A stretch of DNA of 64,000 nt from Geodermatophilus tzadiensis (GTDB lineage Bacteria > Actinomycetota > Actinomycetes > Mycobacteriales > Geodermatophilaceae), in the NCBI RefSeq assembly GCF_003002915.1, contig NZ_PVTG01000016.1:1-64000 (forward strand). The letters run 5' to 3'. Positions 1 to 9,453 of this stretch are shown here, in pieces. How positions within the stretch are numbered: position 1 is the first letter of the stretch; each line of letters starts with the position of its first letter. A program made the translations under genes and the position numbers. The notes beneath the pieces are model-generated. The model was not told the origin of the DNA and did no database searches. It saw nothing but the letters and a program-made list of their open reading frames with translations.

Positions 1-605
1 AACTCCTCGGGGTACTTGCTCCGTCGGCCCACCCGGGCCCTCCCTCCTCGGCTTGCGCCAAGTCTGGAGGTGTTCAGCCGACGGGGGTCACTTCAGACAG
101 CCCAGCGGACTCGTTCGTACCTGTCGATCACTGCACGCCCCGCATAGGCCCTCGACCAGTGTTCACGTCGACGACCGTATGACGATGCGCTCAAAAGGGC
201 CGCTCAGGGACATCGGCAACAGTCGCGGCGCAACTTGATCCGCAGGACAGGCCGCCATGGGCGACCGTCGGGACGGGCAGCCTCCTAGGCAGACGCCACA
301 AGGGCCGCCCTGGTCCGCGTACTCGACGGGGTAGCGACTCCCGGGGGCTAGGACCCTTCGTACGCGGGGGCGACCCCCGGACGAGCCGCGCCAGGAGGAA
401 CCCATGAGTTCACGAACGCGGCCCACGGAGCAGCGTACGGAACTGTTACGACACTAAGCCGCGACTCGCCGGGGACGCCCAAGCGTGGAGAAGCACGTCT
501 CGGGGCTGCATTTCGGCCGCAGCGTAATGACCGCGATGATGCCGCCGCCACGTCGTATGTGCCGGTGAACGTGCTCCTCGAAGGGAGGTTTGCCCTCGGC
601 GCCTC
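1..605. other. No gene supported
   Basis: Several short overlapping reading frames cross this stretch on both strands. None has a recognisable motif, a convincing ribosome binding site or a plausible composition. It lies downstream of the PLD-like gene that ends at 606. I see nothing further in it. The far end of the accessory island is not visible here, because no copy of the tRNA-Ser 3' end sequence is present. Confidence 0.5.
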
Positions 606-3470
606 CTAGGGTCGGTCCCCGTCGTGAAGGGATGACGGAGCAGCCGCAGCGCCACCCGCGGCAGGGCATCCGGACGGAGGACCAACGGCCGAATCGACTG
701 CTACTGCCGACATGGCAGTGCGCGTGAGGTCGGACGGCCTGTTCTGGGGCCGGTGGCGCAGGTCGGCGTTCCGCTCGGCCTCGCCGCCAGCGGCTATTCG
801 GCCGGGTCCGAGCAGCGTGGACAGGGCGTAGTCGTAGTGGCGAACGATCCGGTCCCGACCGGGTTCGACCCGGCTGAGGGTGCCTTCGTTGACGATGGCC
901 AGCGCCCAGTCGCCGTTGTGGTTGGTGGCCCACACACCAACGGTCGGGAGCGCGTCCGTCAGGTCGAGCGCCTTTCCAGCCGCCAGGAATGGCTTGCCGA
1001 AGGTGCCGTGGACGTGGAGCAGGTTAGGGCCATGGGCGTGCACCTCCCAGTCGGGGTAGGCGCCCTGGACGGTGGCAACGAGATCCGCGGTTGGGTCGTC
1101 TTGGACGGCCGCCGTCGCGTGTTCCATGACGGCCGCCGGGTCGATCGGGAACCCGGCGTCGTTGCGCAGCGGTTCGCTGTAGGCCCTGACCAGGTCGAGG
1201 TCGGCTTCGACCAGCAGGTGCTCGGAGGCGGCTAACGCGGCGAGGTAGGTGTCTCGATCGTGCCCTCGTGCTCCATAGGGAATCGCATCCCGCATGAGGT
1301 AGAGAGCAACCGCAGCCAGGCTGCCGAACTGGGGTTCGAGGGCGGCCGGTATGTCATCGCCATCCAGTGCGACGGTCGCGTCCGCCAGCAGGTGCAACCA
1401 GCCTTGGCCGCCGCTCGGTCCTGCCCAGAACTTGCCCGCGGTACCGATCAGCATCAGCGCGTGCATCGCAGCGCGATCGATGGCCGGTCGTCCGCGCATC
1501 TTCCCGACCAGATCGGTCAGCCACGCGCGGTATCGCCTCTGTTCCGCAGCGGTCCTGGCCCGCCGATGCGCCTCACGGTCCGGCTTTTCCGCTCCCGGCT
1601 CGGGCTCGGGCTCATTGTCCGTCCGGGAGTCCTGCTCTTCGATCGTGTCGCCTTCGACCGCTCCGTTGTCTTCCTCGGCCACTCGGTCGGCCCAGACGGG
1701 GGCGGTGGGCTCGTGGGTGTCCCCGAGCAGCGAGCCAAGACGGGGCAGGCCGCCGGTTGCGAGGACGAAGATCGACTGTCCGAGTCGCTCGACCGCTTCG
1801 TCGGTGTAGCGAGCCCAGGAATCAGGATCGTTGTCTTGGCGCCATCCGGCTGCATCCGCGAGACGGGCGCGATCTGCTGGCTCGGTGCGGCTTCCTGAGG
1901 ATGTTGATCGCGGCGGGGGAACGCGTGTCCGGTTGGTCGCCAACTTGCCAACCGCAGCGAGCCATTGCTCCGCCAGCCTGGGGTCGCCGAACAGGTCCAG
2001 GGGATCGTTTGGGGCTGAGCGGTTCCCGGTCTGCCCTCCCCGTCGTTGGGCCGCTCGTGCCGGATCGGTCAGCGGGACTGCCGGGCCGTATCGCCGCTGG
2101 AGCGGTTCGCCGGGCACCGAGGCGGCAACGAGCCACGTGAGCCGGATTCGGCTCCCGCCGGGGAAGTCCCCGTCAAAGACGGCGTCTGCTTGACCGGCAG
2201 GTATCACTCCGAGGGAGGTGTACGACTCGGGCAGGTCGTGGAAGTGCGACACCTCTACGGTGATGGGCGCGGGCGCGGGCTTGTGCAGCGTGACCGTGAG
2301 GTTGCCTTCGCTACGGACGGCTCCCAGCAGAAGTACGCCACCGGCGACCTCCGGGTTTGGTGGCCCGTCCCGCACGGTGTGAGTGGGTACGTCTGCGGCG
2401 GGCACCGGGGTCCCGTCGCCGGGGTACAGCGAAAAGGTCGTGGGCTCGGTAAGCACGCCGACTTCGCAGTTGCCCCCGCCGCTCAGTGTGCGCACCAGCG
2501 CTGCGGATGAAAGGTTCGGGCTGCCGGTGAGAGCCCACTGGCTGCCGTCCGGACGGGTGGCCTCGATGAGTTTGCCGTGTCGGTAGCGCTCGCCCGCGGC
2601 CCTCTCGAAGGTCAGGGATACGCCCGAACCATTGGCGGCTGCGACGAGCGCCGGGGGTGTCAGGACCGTCTGGCCGGGCTGGACGGCGATGGTGACGGTC
2701 CTCGGCTTGTAGCGATTGATCAGTGCTCCGAGAGCGATGCCTGCCGGGTCGTGGAACGGGGCATACAGGCGCAGCCGTTCGGCGGGGCCGTTGGGAAGTT
2801 GCTCCAGGATGGGAGTCGTTCCGCTGTGCACCAGTCGGTGTGCCGTGGGCAGCACCGGGGCGGACCGGACAAGATCGTCCAAGGCGTCGATGGTGCGGTG
2901 AATACGCGGCCGAGCCGCCGGGCTCAGCCGTACCTGCTGGTCCAGACCGCGCAGCCAGTCGGCGACTTCAACGACGAGGTCCGGACACCCTTGTTCCCGA
3001 TCTCCGGTGATGACGGTGCAGAGTTCGTCGTTGAGATGCCACCCATTGAGGGTGAGATTCCCAGAACCGATGGAGATGATGGTCCGGTCTTCACCCACGA
3101 GAATGTTGACCTTGGGGTGGAACGCACCGCCGGGTGTGGCCGCGAGGCCGGGGATGTAGGCGGTTCCGGCTGAGCGGATCGCGCGAACATCCGGGTCGAA
3201 CATCCGTGCGTCGGCGATCACGGTCACCAGCGCTCCGGCCGCGCGGGTGAGGCCGAGCAGGCGCGTCTCGAAGAAGCCGAGATCGACGTTGAATGTGAAG
3301 AACAGCGCTTCCCGGGCGCCTCCCTGGCCGCGCCGCTCCTCCGCGTAGAGGTATTCCAGCAGGGAAGACACGTGCTGGATGGCGACTCCTGGCGTCGAGG
3401 GCTCAGAGAAGGTCGAGGGCTCAGACAAGGAGGTCTCCGCGTGGCCCAAGCCGCCATGTCGCAGCCTCAC
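606..3470 (-). CDS. PLD-nuclease-like protein, last gene of candidate defence cassette
   Basis: This is a large protein of 954 aa from the GTG at 3470, or 940 aa from a TTG at 3428 preceded by GGAGA. The TTG would give an 8-bp overlap with the upstream gene and is a good alternative. The N-terminal 330 or so residues resemble a duplicated phospholipase D-like nuclease fold. HPKVNIL followed by SGNLT, and HGKLIE followed by TGSPNLS, are the HxK and SxN motifs of the two halves. The Asp of the canonical HxKxxxxD motif is not visible in either half. The remaining 600 residues match nothing I know. A low-complexity acidic and Arg-rich stretch separates the PLD part from a helical C-terminal part. 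The gene is the third of a minus-strand run with the 513-aa gene and the OLD nuclease. A nucleic-acid-cleaving effector is inferred, not shown. Confidence 0.75.
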   Translation of the reverse strand: MRLRHGGLGHAETSLSEPSTFSEPSTPGVAIQHVSSLLEYLYAEERRGQGGAREALFFTFNVDLGFFETRLLGLTRAAGALVTVIADARMFDPDVRAIRSAGTAYIPGLAATPGGAFHPKVNILVGEDRTIISIGSGNLTLNGWHLNDELCTVITGDREQGCPDLVVEVADWLRGLDQQVRLSPAARPRIHRTIDALDDLVRSAPVLPTAHRLVHSGTTPILEQLPNGPAERLRLYAPFHDPAGIALGALINRYKPRTVTIAVQPGQTVLTPPALVAAANGSGVSLTFERAAGERYRHGKLIEATRPDGSQWALTGSPNLSSAALVRTLSGGGNCEVGVLTEPTTFSLYPGDGTPVPAADVPTHTVRDGPPNPEVAGGVLLLGAVRSEGNLTVTLHKPAPAPITVEVSHFHDLPESYTSLGVIPAGQADAVFDGDFPGGSRIRLTWLVAASVPGEPLQRRYGPAVPLTDPARAAQRRGGQTGNRSAPNDPLDLFGDPRLAEQWLAAVGKLATNRTRVPPPRSTSSGSRTEPADRARLADAAGWRQDNDPDSWARYTDEAVERLGQSIFVLATGGLPRLGSLLGDTHEPTAPVWADRVAEEDNGAVEGDTIEEQDSRTDNEPEPEPGAEKPDREAHRRARTAAEQRRYRAWLTDLVGKMRGRPAIDRAAMHALMLIGTAGKFWAGPSGGQGWLHLLADATVALDGDDIPAALEPQFGSLAAVALYLMRDAIPYGARGHDRDTYLAALAASEHLLVEADLDLVRAYSEPLRNDAGFPIDPAAVMEHATAAVQDDPTADLVATVQGAYPDWEVHAHGPNLLHVHGTFGKPFLAAGKALDLTDALPTVGVWATNHNGDWALAIVNEGTLSRVEPGRDRIVRHYDYALSTLLGPGRIAAGGEAERNADLRHRPQNRPSDLTRTAMSAVAVDSAVGPPSGCPAAGGAAAAPSSLHDGDRP

Positions 3471-4962
3471 CCGCGCCTGTACCTAGTGACGGATCTCGCC
3501 GGAAGAGACCGGTCTGCTCCCCCATCCGGAGCAACTGCCACCACCGCAGGGATGCCGTCAGCGCCGTCTCGGTGTGCAGCCGGTACACGAGGTCATCACG
3601 GACTTGAACGCGGGTTGGGATGGTCACCCGGCCCGTCCGACGGTCGAAGCGGGTCTTGAGCAGAGCGATCCGCTGCGACCTGTTGATCAGCACGTCGACC
3701 AGGTCCGCGGCGAAGTCCCTCATTGGGCGGTCTGCCCACGAGTGAAGCCGATGGGCCATCCACATCGGTGCTAGTTCTTCGAACACATCGTTCTGGGCGG
3801 GCCCCTGGAACCCGAGCAGTTCCTGGCCGGTGAGTTCCCCGTGACGGCGCGCTCCGAGGGCCAAGATGCTGATGCAACGGAGGGGCTGCGGCGCCGACAG
3901 CACCTCCTCGGTCCGCTCCGCAGGAGCGGGCTGGCCCAGGTTGTCCAGGGTGTCGGGGAGGTTGCGCTGGAAATCGGCCACGGTCCCGGCTGGGACATGG
4001 TCTGCCAGCCAGTCCCGGAGTTCTTGCCGGGTGACCGTGGCGTGCTGTCCGATGCGGTCGACGAGAGCCTCCCAGAGTGACCGCCAGGCGTTGACCGACT
4101 CGTACCGAAAGACGACGCCGCGCCACTGTCGGCAGATGGCTGAATCAGCCAGGCGATCGTGTGACAACAGAGCCGGGCTGTAGGCGACGAAAGCCGTGAG
4201 GTCCCCGTCCACGGTCCGTATCGGGGATTCCTCCACCGCGGTCGTCAGCATTTGCATGGTTTGGCGGCGGATGCTGCTGGTCTCCCCGGTGGGGTCCGTG
4301 GCGGCGAACAGCCGCGCCAGCCATGCGCCATCTGTGCAGTACGCCGTACGGCACAGACACAAGTCCGGGTACTGCTCCAAGTCTTCTTCCGAGAGGGTGT
4401 CCTGCCTGGCCAAGGTCAGGACTGGGGACAGTGCTTCACGGACCATGCCCGCGTCGAAGTTCGGCCCTGGAGCCAGGCGGCTACCGGTACCCACGATGCG
4501 GAGAGTCATCTCGGAGCCGCGGTACTGCCCCATGAACCCCCAGTTGCCACGCGCGTAGGACCCGACCCCGGTCTTGGCTACCTCGCGCATGTCCAGCGAC
4601 CCATCCCGAAGGCGGACACGAACGGTGTCCGCCGCGTGTGCGGTCGCGAGCGGTTGATGGATGCCAGCACTTCGCTGTTCATGGACTTGGGATGCGACGG
4701 CCAGGACGACCTCGGACCGACGGAGCAGGTTCTGGGCCTCCGGCATGCTGAGACCCGCGGCGTCGGCCTCGTCGGCGATCAATCCGTGGAGCGCGTAGTA
4801 CCGCGCGCCAGTGGTAACCGTGGTGACTCCAGGAGCCAGGCGGGCCACCACGCGATTGAGGTACCGCTCGACGGACAAAGGGAACAGGCCGCGGATAGTC
4901 CTCGTGTCGCTCTGGACCCAACCCGGCCCATCAACCCCCACGCGCTCAACGGCGTTGCTCAC
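3421..4962 (-). CDS. Unrecognised 513-aa protein in PLD/OLD cassette
   Basis: I do not recognise this family. The protein is soluble, with no signal peptide or membrane segment. A Cys cluster (DLCLCRTAYC) lies near residue 210 and the C-terminus is rich in Arg and Trp. The start is a GTG at 4962 with AGGAGG about 10 bases upstream. Its stop overlaps the start region of the downstream PLD-like gene (8 or 50 bp depending on start choice), which suggests translational coupling. The OLD nuclease gene ends 69 bp upstream. The fixed order of OLD nuclease, this protein and PLD-like protein suggests one functional unit. This protein could be a specificity, sensor or adaptor subunit, but nothing in the sequence proves that. 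Confidence 0.7.
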   Translation of the reverse strand: MSNAVERVGVDGPGWVQSDTRTIRGLFPLSVERYLNRVVARLAPGVTTVTTGARYYALHGLIADEADAAGLSMPEAQNLLRRSEVVLAVASQVHEQRSAGIHQPLATAHAADTVRVRLRDGSLDMREVAKTGVGSYARGNWGFMGQYRGSEMTLRIVGTGSRLAPGPNFDAGMVREALSPVLTLARQDTLSEEDLEQYPDLCLCRTAYCTDGAWLARLFAATDPTGETSSIRRQTMQMLTTAVEESPIRTVDGDLTAFVAYSPALLSHDRLADSAICRQWRGVVFRYESVNAWRSLWEALVDRIGQHATVTRQELRDWLADHVPAGTVADFQRNLPDTLDNLGQPAPAERTEEVLSAPQPLRCISILALGARRHGELTGQELLGFQGPAQNDVFEELAPMWMAHRLHSWADRPMRDFAADLVDVLINRSQRIALLKTRFDRRTGRVTIPTRVQVRDDLVYRLHTETALTASLRWWQLLRMGEQTGLFRRDPSLGTGAGEAATWRLGPRGDLLV

Positions 4963-5031
4963 AGAAGCACCCCCCTCCTGACGTTATGACACGCTCCCGC
5001 AGTCCTGAGGGAGCGCACTGGGCATGCACGG

Positions 5032-6795
5032 TCAGTCAATCGGACTGCCGTTCGCGACCCGGATGAACTCGACAGCCCGCTGCACTTGCCGACGGAGGTC
5101 TCGATGGTCGAGTCGGTCGCGGGGCCAGAGCGTGCGGGCGGCCTGCGCGACGCGGATCTTGTCCACACGTGGATGCTGGCCCCGCTTGTCGGGGTCGACC
5201 GCGAGTGGGTCGTCCCATTTGCTGTCGTCGTAGGTCAGCCTGACGTGGGGATGGGTTTCGGCGAGCGCCTGGGTGAGGATGTCGAGGGGAACGTAGTTCT
5301 CGATCGTGCGACCGTCGGTGATCCAGGCGAAGCCGGGATACGCCGGGGCGTCGAACTCATCCCGAACGCGCGTCTTGGTTGCTCCGATGCGTTCTCGGGC
5401 GGATTGCTTGTCGCTGTCGATGAGGATGGCGATGTGCCGGTTGAGCGCCCGGAGCGAGATGAACTCGTTGATCTCGGGGTCGTTGGCCGTCAGGTGATTG
5501 AGCAGGCGACCGCCGTAGAACATGATCGAGTAGTGGATGCCCTCGATGAGGGTGTCGTCGATCAGGCTGATCCAGTGTGCGAGGTAGATCCGGTCGGAGG
5601 GTCCCTCGACCCAGATGACTGCGTTGGCTTGCAGCAGGTTGCTGGGGCGGTAGCCGAGGTCGGCGCAGATGTCGGCGACCTTCGCCGGTGTTCCGGCGCG
5701 CTGGACCTCCGTGCCGTTCGGGGTCTGCTGGACGTGAAAGACCGTGGCGCGGGTGTGGTCGAGCATGTGGGCGCTGTGCGTGGCGATGAGGTACTGGTTG
5801 CTGATCTTCTCGGTGAGATAGCGGACCAGTTTCCGTTGAAGGATCGGGTGCAGGTGCACCTCCGGCTCCTCCATGCAGACCAGGCTGTTCTCCAGCAAGG
5901 TCGCGGCGGCGGCCAGAATGATCACCTGGTGGACCCCTGTGCCCAGGTTCTCCAGCGGGAGCACGAGGTCGCCTCGGATGACGTGCAGCGCCTGCGCGTC
6001 GTAGGGGACATCCAGCCGGGCGCTGGGATCCTCCAGGACGGTGCGCACGAAATCGTTGACGGCCTCAAACCGCTGCTTGTCCTCCTGCCGGTCCAGCGGA
6101 GGCGCCTGAAGGCGTCGTAGCCCGGCAACCAGTCCCCGTCCGGTGTAGAAGGCGGCGTCGCTGCTGTCGTCGTCGCCCGGGACGATCTGCCGGAACGCCT
6201 CCACCGAGTGGACCGCGGGCAGCCGATCTAGCGGCGAGAACCGTTGGAGCACGCGTTGGGCGTCGTCCACGATGCCGCCACCGTGGCTTGTGAGAGCAAG
6301 GCTGAGGATGTGTAGGTGGTCGGCCATCGCTTCGGCGACCGTCCGGAGCCAGTCGGGGTCCAGTTGGTAGTGATGGACGAGCGGCGCACCGCTAGGCGGC
6401 GGCGGATTGGGGACGAACTGGAACCAGACCAGGTCGTCTCCAGATAGCCGAAATAGGTCGTGCGCGAACACCTCACGTAGCCGCCGCATCAGATCCTGGC
6501 CGCTGTGCTGGTCCGGCGACGGCACGCGCAGCGCCAGATCTGGCTCGTCAATCTCTCGGGCGATGGCGAAGCGGAACGGCGAGGCATCGGGCTGACGCGG
6601 AGCGTCGAGACCCTCGGGGACCGGCGCTCCGGCCCCGAGGTAGCGCTGTACGAACCGGAGGATGTTGGACTTTCCCGCGTTGTTCTGACCCGCGACCAAG
6701 TTCACCTTGCGGAGCGGCCCCAGCACTTGCATGTCGCCGCGGAAACTGCGGTAGCCGGTGAACCCGAATCCAGGCAGCGTCGCCATCAGCGCCAT
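5032..6795 (-). CDS. OLD-family ATP-dependent nuclease (AAA ATPase + TOPRIM)
   Basis: The 587-aa protein has the complete OLD layout. An SMC/RecF-type ATPase carries Walker A GQNNAGKS (residues 36-43), the signature LENLGTG (281-287), Walker B LVCMEEPE (305-312) and the switch His in ATHSAHMLD (338-346). A TOPRIM nuclease domain follows from about residue 392, with the acidic WVEGPSD (395-401) and ILIDSD (457-462). OLD proteins are ATP-regulated, metal-dependent DNA nucleases, and many act in phage defence (P2 OLD, GajA of Gabija). No UvrD-like helicase partner is adjacent, so this is not an ordinary Gabija pair. ATG starts exist at 6795 and 6786. It is the first gene of the three-gene minus-strand cassette and sits next to a restriction-modification pair. 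Confidence 0.9.
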   Translation of the reverse strand: MALMATLPGFGFTGYRSFRGDMQVLGPLRKVNLVAGQNNAGKSNILRFVQRYLGAGAPVPEGLDAPRQPDASPFRFAIAREIDEPDLALRVPSPDQHSGQDLMRRLREVFAHDLFRLSGDDLVWFQFVPNPPPPSGAPLVHHYQLDPDWLRTVAEAMADHLHILSLALTSHGGGIVDDAQRVLQRFSPLDRLPAVHSVEAFRQIVPGDDDSSDAAFYTGRGLVAGLRRLQAPPLDRQEDKQRFEAVNDFVRTVLEDPSARLDVPYDAQALHVIRGDLVLPLENLGTGVHQVIILAAAATLLENSLVCMEEPEVHLHPILQRKLVRYLTEKISNQYLIATHSAHMLDHTRATVFHVQQTPNGTEVQRAGTPAKVADICADLGYRPSNLLQANAVIWVEGPSDRIYLAHWISLIDDTLIEGIHYSIMFYGGRLLNHLTANDPEINEFISLRALNRHIAILIDSDKQSARERIGATKTRVRDEFDAPAYPGFAWITDGRTIENYVPLDILTQALAETHPHVRLTYDDSKWDDPLAVDPDKRGQHPRVDKIRVAQAARTLWPRDRLDHRDLRRQVQRAVEFIRVANGSPID

Positions 6796-6924
6796 CTCGA
6801 TCGACAGGGGCGGCGAGTAGTCGATAGCAATCCCCGCTCCCCTCCCCGTCGAGCGCCGGTACTACACCATGCCGTTCCCAGTGGCCGCTCTCGACGCCAC
6901 CGTGTCTGAACAGGCACTGAGAAC

Positions 6925-7160
6925 CTAGGCGACGGCGTCTCCCCAGCGTTCGTCGCCGGACGAGTGCAGCCCTGGCTGACCGTCGACCCAGTAGCAGTAA
7001 GGACCACTGTCGTCGCCGGACGGCGCGATTCCTTCGCACCCGGAGTGCTCAACGAGGCGTGCCGGTTGTCCGGTCGACCAGCGCAACCAGCACCCCGACA
7101 GCGGGTGATCCGGCCGTGCGCGGCCACGAGCGCCGCCATCTGATCTGCTGACGGCTTCAT
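6925..7160 (-). pseudogene. Possible broken small gene
   Basis: An ATG at 7160 opens a frame that reads plausibly as protein for about 25 residues (beginning MKPSADQMAALVAAHG). The plausible text then continues in another frame (containing PYCYWVDGQPGLHSSGDE) to a TAG at 6925. The two parts would join if one frameshift occurred near 7080-7110. The family is not recognised. The rest of the 455-bp gap between the OLD nuclease and the methyltransferase (6796-7250) holds nothing else I can support. This call rests only on amino-acid composition. Confidence 0.25.
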
Positions 7161-7250
7161 GCCGTCACCTACCGCGCCGAGCCACGAGTCAGGTACTGCG
7201 TCTGCGGTGCCGTCCCAGCGCTCCCAGACCCCGCGCTTCACCCTCGCGTG

Positions 7251-8762
7251 TCAGAACAGGGCGTCCGCTTCCACCGCTCCGAACCGGCGAAGCAGGCTTT
7301 CAACACGCTCTGCGTTCAGTTCGATGCCCAGCCTTGTCGCCTCACGTGAGGCCATTGATCTTGCGGCGTCGGCGCCGAAGGGAAGCAAGTTTACGTCGAT
7401 GCGCGAGAGAAGTTTCTTGGTGATCGGCCGCTTGGCGTCCCAAAAGACCAAGGACTCGACCAAATCCTCGCAAGCCGGACTCGACAGCACAGCCCAGGTA
7501 ATCAGGGCTTCCGTAGCGTCCTCGAAGGGCAGGAAGTAGCAGGTGTCATCGAGGACAACGGGCTGTCCGTTGAGGGGAGCGACTAGACGAAAGACGGGCT
7601 TCTTGTGCAGCCCCGAGATCGCGACCTTGTAGGGCGCGTAGGTGTAGGGGCCGTGGCCGAACACCGAGAAGCGTGGACGGTTGCGATAGATCGACGACTT
7701 GCGACCGTCCAGCAAGTCAGCGTTCGCGTTAAGGTATTGCCACAGGTTTGGTGCGATGTGCGCCAGCGATGCGGTCTCTGCGCCAAAAGTTGTCTGCGGT
7801 ACGATCACCCATTTCGAGAGGGTGTCGTGCCGTCCGCGAAAGAGGTCAGTGCTCTTCAGGAAGGGGAAAACATAGGCAGGTTCAAGGTTGAGCACCTCGC
7901 CTGCGCGAGTCGTGGGCTCGGGGTTGGCGACAAGTTCAAAGACCGATGATGCGTCATGCTTGAGTCCTGATCTCCATACGTAAGGGCTTGTGCCATCCGC
8001 GGAGCGAACGTGCTGATAGCGGGCAACGTCCGACACCATTCGTCCATCAACAAACCCGAACCTTGGCGCGTTGCTTCTCGGGGCGTTCAGCGACTCGTAG
8101 ACCGCCGTTGTGTAGTCCGGTTCGCCTGCCGGGTCCACGACCACAGTGAACCAGCATGCGTCGACGCCAGCGTTGAACCACTTCATTGCGTCAATCCGGT
8201 AGATAGCGGAGTCGACGATCGGGAGTCGCGCCGAGTGGGCGTACTCAATGACGTTGCGAGCCACGTGTGTCTTGCAAAGCATCCCGAGAGTGAGCCGGGA
8301 CGACCGATGCTCAGTCAGCAACTTGAGGATGATGTATTCGCACACGTCGAAGTTGGACGCCCCCAGAAGCGCGTCCAGACCGCGTGCTCCCTTGAAGTTT
8401 TCCTTCTTCGGCAGGTTATTGCTGTCCATACGGTTCAACTCGGCCGAGGTGACCCAGGGGGGGTTGCCAACAACTACGAGCCGTGCACTCGAATCCCAGG
8501 GGATGTCCCGGGCCAGATCCATGTGGAAGATGTTGGAGTTCAGAACCTTGCCATGCGCAGCCGCCGCTGCCGCATGCTCGGGCTGAATCTCAACGCCAAT
8601 GCGCTCGCTACCGGGTGCGAGTTCGGATGCAGCCTGCAAGAACGACCCGAGACCACAGGTCGGTTCCAAGACCCGGCAATGGTCATCAACGGAAAGGAGT
8701 TCTAGACACTGTCGCGCAAGTTCAAGCGGCGTCTGAAAATCACCGAACTCGTTGTTAGGCAC
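7251..8762 (-). CDS. Type II N6-adenine DNA methyltransferase
   Basis: The 503-aa protein has a class I SAM-dependent methyltransferase core. Motif I is EPTCGLGSF (residues 33-41) and catalytic motif IV is NPPW (100-103). This motif order is typical of N6-adenine methyltransferases that pair with type II endonucleases. The long C-terminal part would hold the target recognition region. The GTG start at 8762 overlaps the end of the endonuclease gene by 8 bp, so the two genes are translationally coupled with the endonuclease first. The recognition site cannot be read from sequence. The gene protects host DNA against the partner nuclease and may also mark the island. Confidence 0.88.
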   Translation of the reverse strand: MPNNEFGDFQTPLELARQCLELLSVDDHCRVLEPTCGLGSFLQAASELAPGSERIGVEIQPEHAAAAAAHGKVLNSNIFHMDLARDIPWDSSARLVVVGNPPWVTSAELNRMDSNNLPKKENFKGARGLDALLGASNFDVCEYIILKLLTEHRSSRLTLGMLCKTHVARNVIEYAHSARLPIVDSAIYRIDAMKWFNAGVDACWFTVVVDPAGEPDYTTAVYESLNAPRSNAPRFGFVDGRMVSDVARYQHVRSADGTSPYVWRSGLKHDASSVFELVANPEPTTRAGEVLNLEPAYVFPFLKSTDLFRGRHDTLSKWVIVPQTTFGAETASLAHIAPNLWQYLNANADLLDGRKSSIYRNRPRFSVFGHGPYTYAPYKVAISGLHKKPVFRLVAPLNGQPVVLDDTCYFLPFEDATEALITWAVLSSPACEDLVESLVFWDAKRPITKKLLSRIDVNLLPFGADAARSMASREATRLGIELNAERVESLLRRFGAVEADALF

Positions 8763-9453
8763 GGAGGTCCACCACTTCCCGATCGAAAGTCTTATTCGTG
8801 GCGGCAGCGATCGCTCGCCCGTACTGAAGTCTCCACTGGAGTGCGTTCGAGATTGTCAGTACACCCTGCTCTGGCACATCGTCCACGATCCGCTCGGCGA
8901 GTGACCGGCGACTCACCTCGTCCAGGGGGACATTCTTGTCTTGGAGAATGGCGTCCACGTCTTCGATCTTGGTTTCACGGGATTCCGCCCCAGTGGGGTC
9001 CGGGGTTAGAACAACATCCCTAATCAAGCGGGTGATTGTGTGATCACCTGTACGAGCGGAGTGGATGAAGACTACGTGACGAATGTCGAGGTAGGCTGCG
9101 CGCTCCTCGGGCACGTCCCGTTTCACGTAGACGACGCAGAGCAGGTGGTAGCCGAGTCCGTAAATCTTCTGCGTAGCGCTATCAAATGGCGATGAGGACT
9201 GGGGTTGTTTCAATGACGTGACCTTCAGGTCCACGTTCAAGTCCGGGAAGTCGATGCCTCGGGCGGCGTTACCGACGGTCAAGTCGTACCGTTCGGCCAG
9301 GTGTTCCTTGAACATCGACTCGACCTTGGTACCTACGGCCTTGCCGTCCGTTGCGCCATAGAGGTCGGGTAGAGGGCTGACCGCTAGTGCCTCCGCGAAC
9401 TCGACCGCAGCGGCATGGAAGAGTTCCAAGGTGATGAGCGGCAGGTCTGTCAT
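8755..9453 (-). CDS. PD-(D/E)XK restriction endonuclease
   Basis: The 232-aa protein has the catalytic layout of the PD-(D/E)XK nuclease fold. An acidic helix carries KVESMFKEHL (Glu45 or Glu50), then comes FPDLNVDLK (Pro70-Asp71, Asp75-x-Lys77), then a Gln/Ser-rich strand. Its size and its 8-bp overlap with an N6-adenine methyltransferase identify it as the cleaving half of a type II restriction-modification system. I do not recognise a close named enzyme, so the specificity is open. The start is ATG at 9453. No separate controller gene is seen directly upstream. The endonuclease is translated before the methyltransferase, so expression of the pair on entry to a new host must be balanced in some other way. 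Confidence 0.8.
   Translation of the reverse strand: MTDLPLITLELFHAAAVEFAEALAVSPLPDLYGATDGKAVGTKVESMFKEHLAERYDLTVGNAARGIDFPDLNVDLKVTSLKQPQSSSPFDSATQKIYGLGYHLLCVVYVKRDVPEERAAYLDIRHVVFIHSARTGDHTITRLIRDVVLTPDPTGAESRETKIEDVDAILQDKNVPLDEVSRRSLAERIVDDVPEQGVLTISNALQWRLQYGRAIAAATNKTFDREVVDLRA

Noticed and set aside
454-933. Minus-strand frames near the left edge as separate genes
   Set aside because: They overlap the end of the PLD-like gene in other frames, are Arg-rich and show no motifs.
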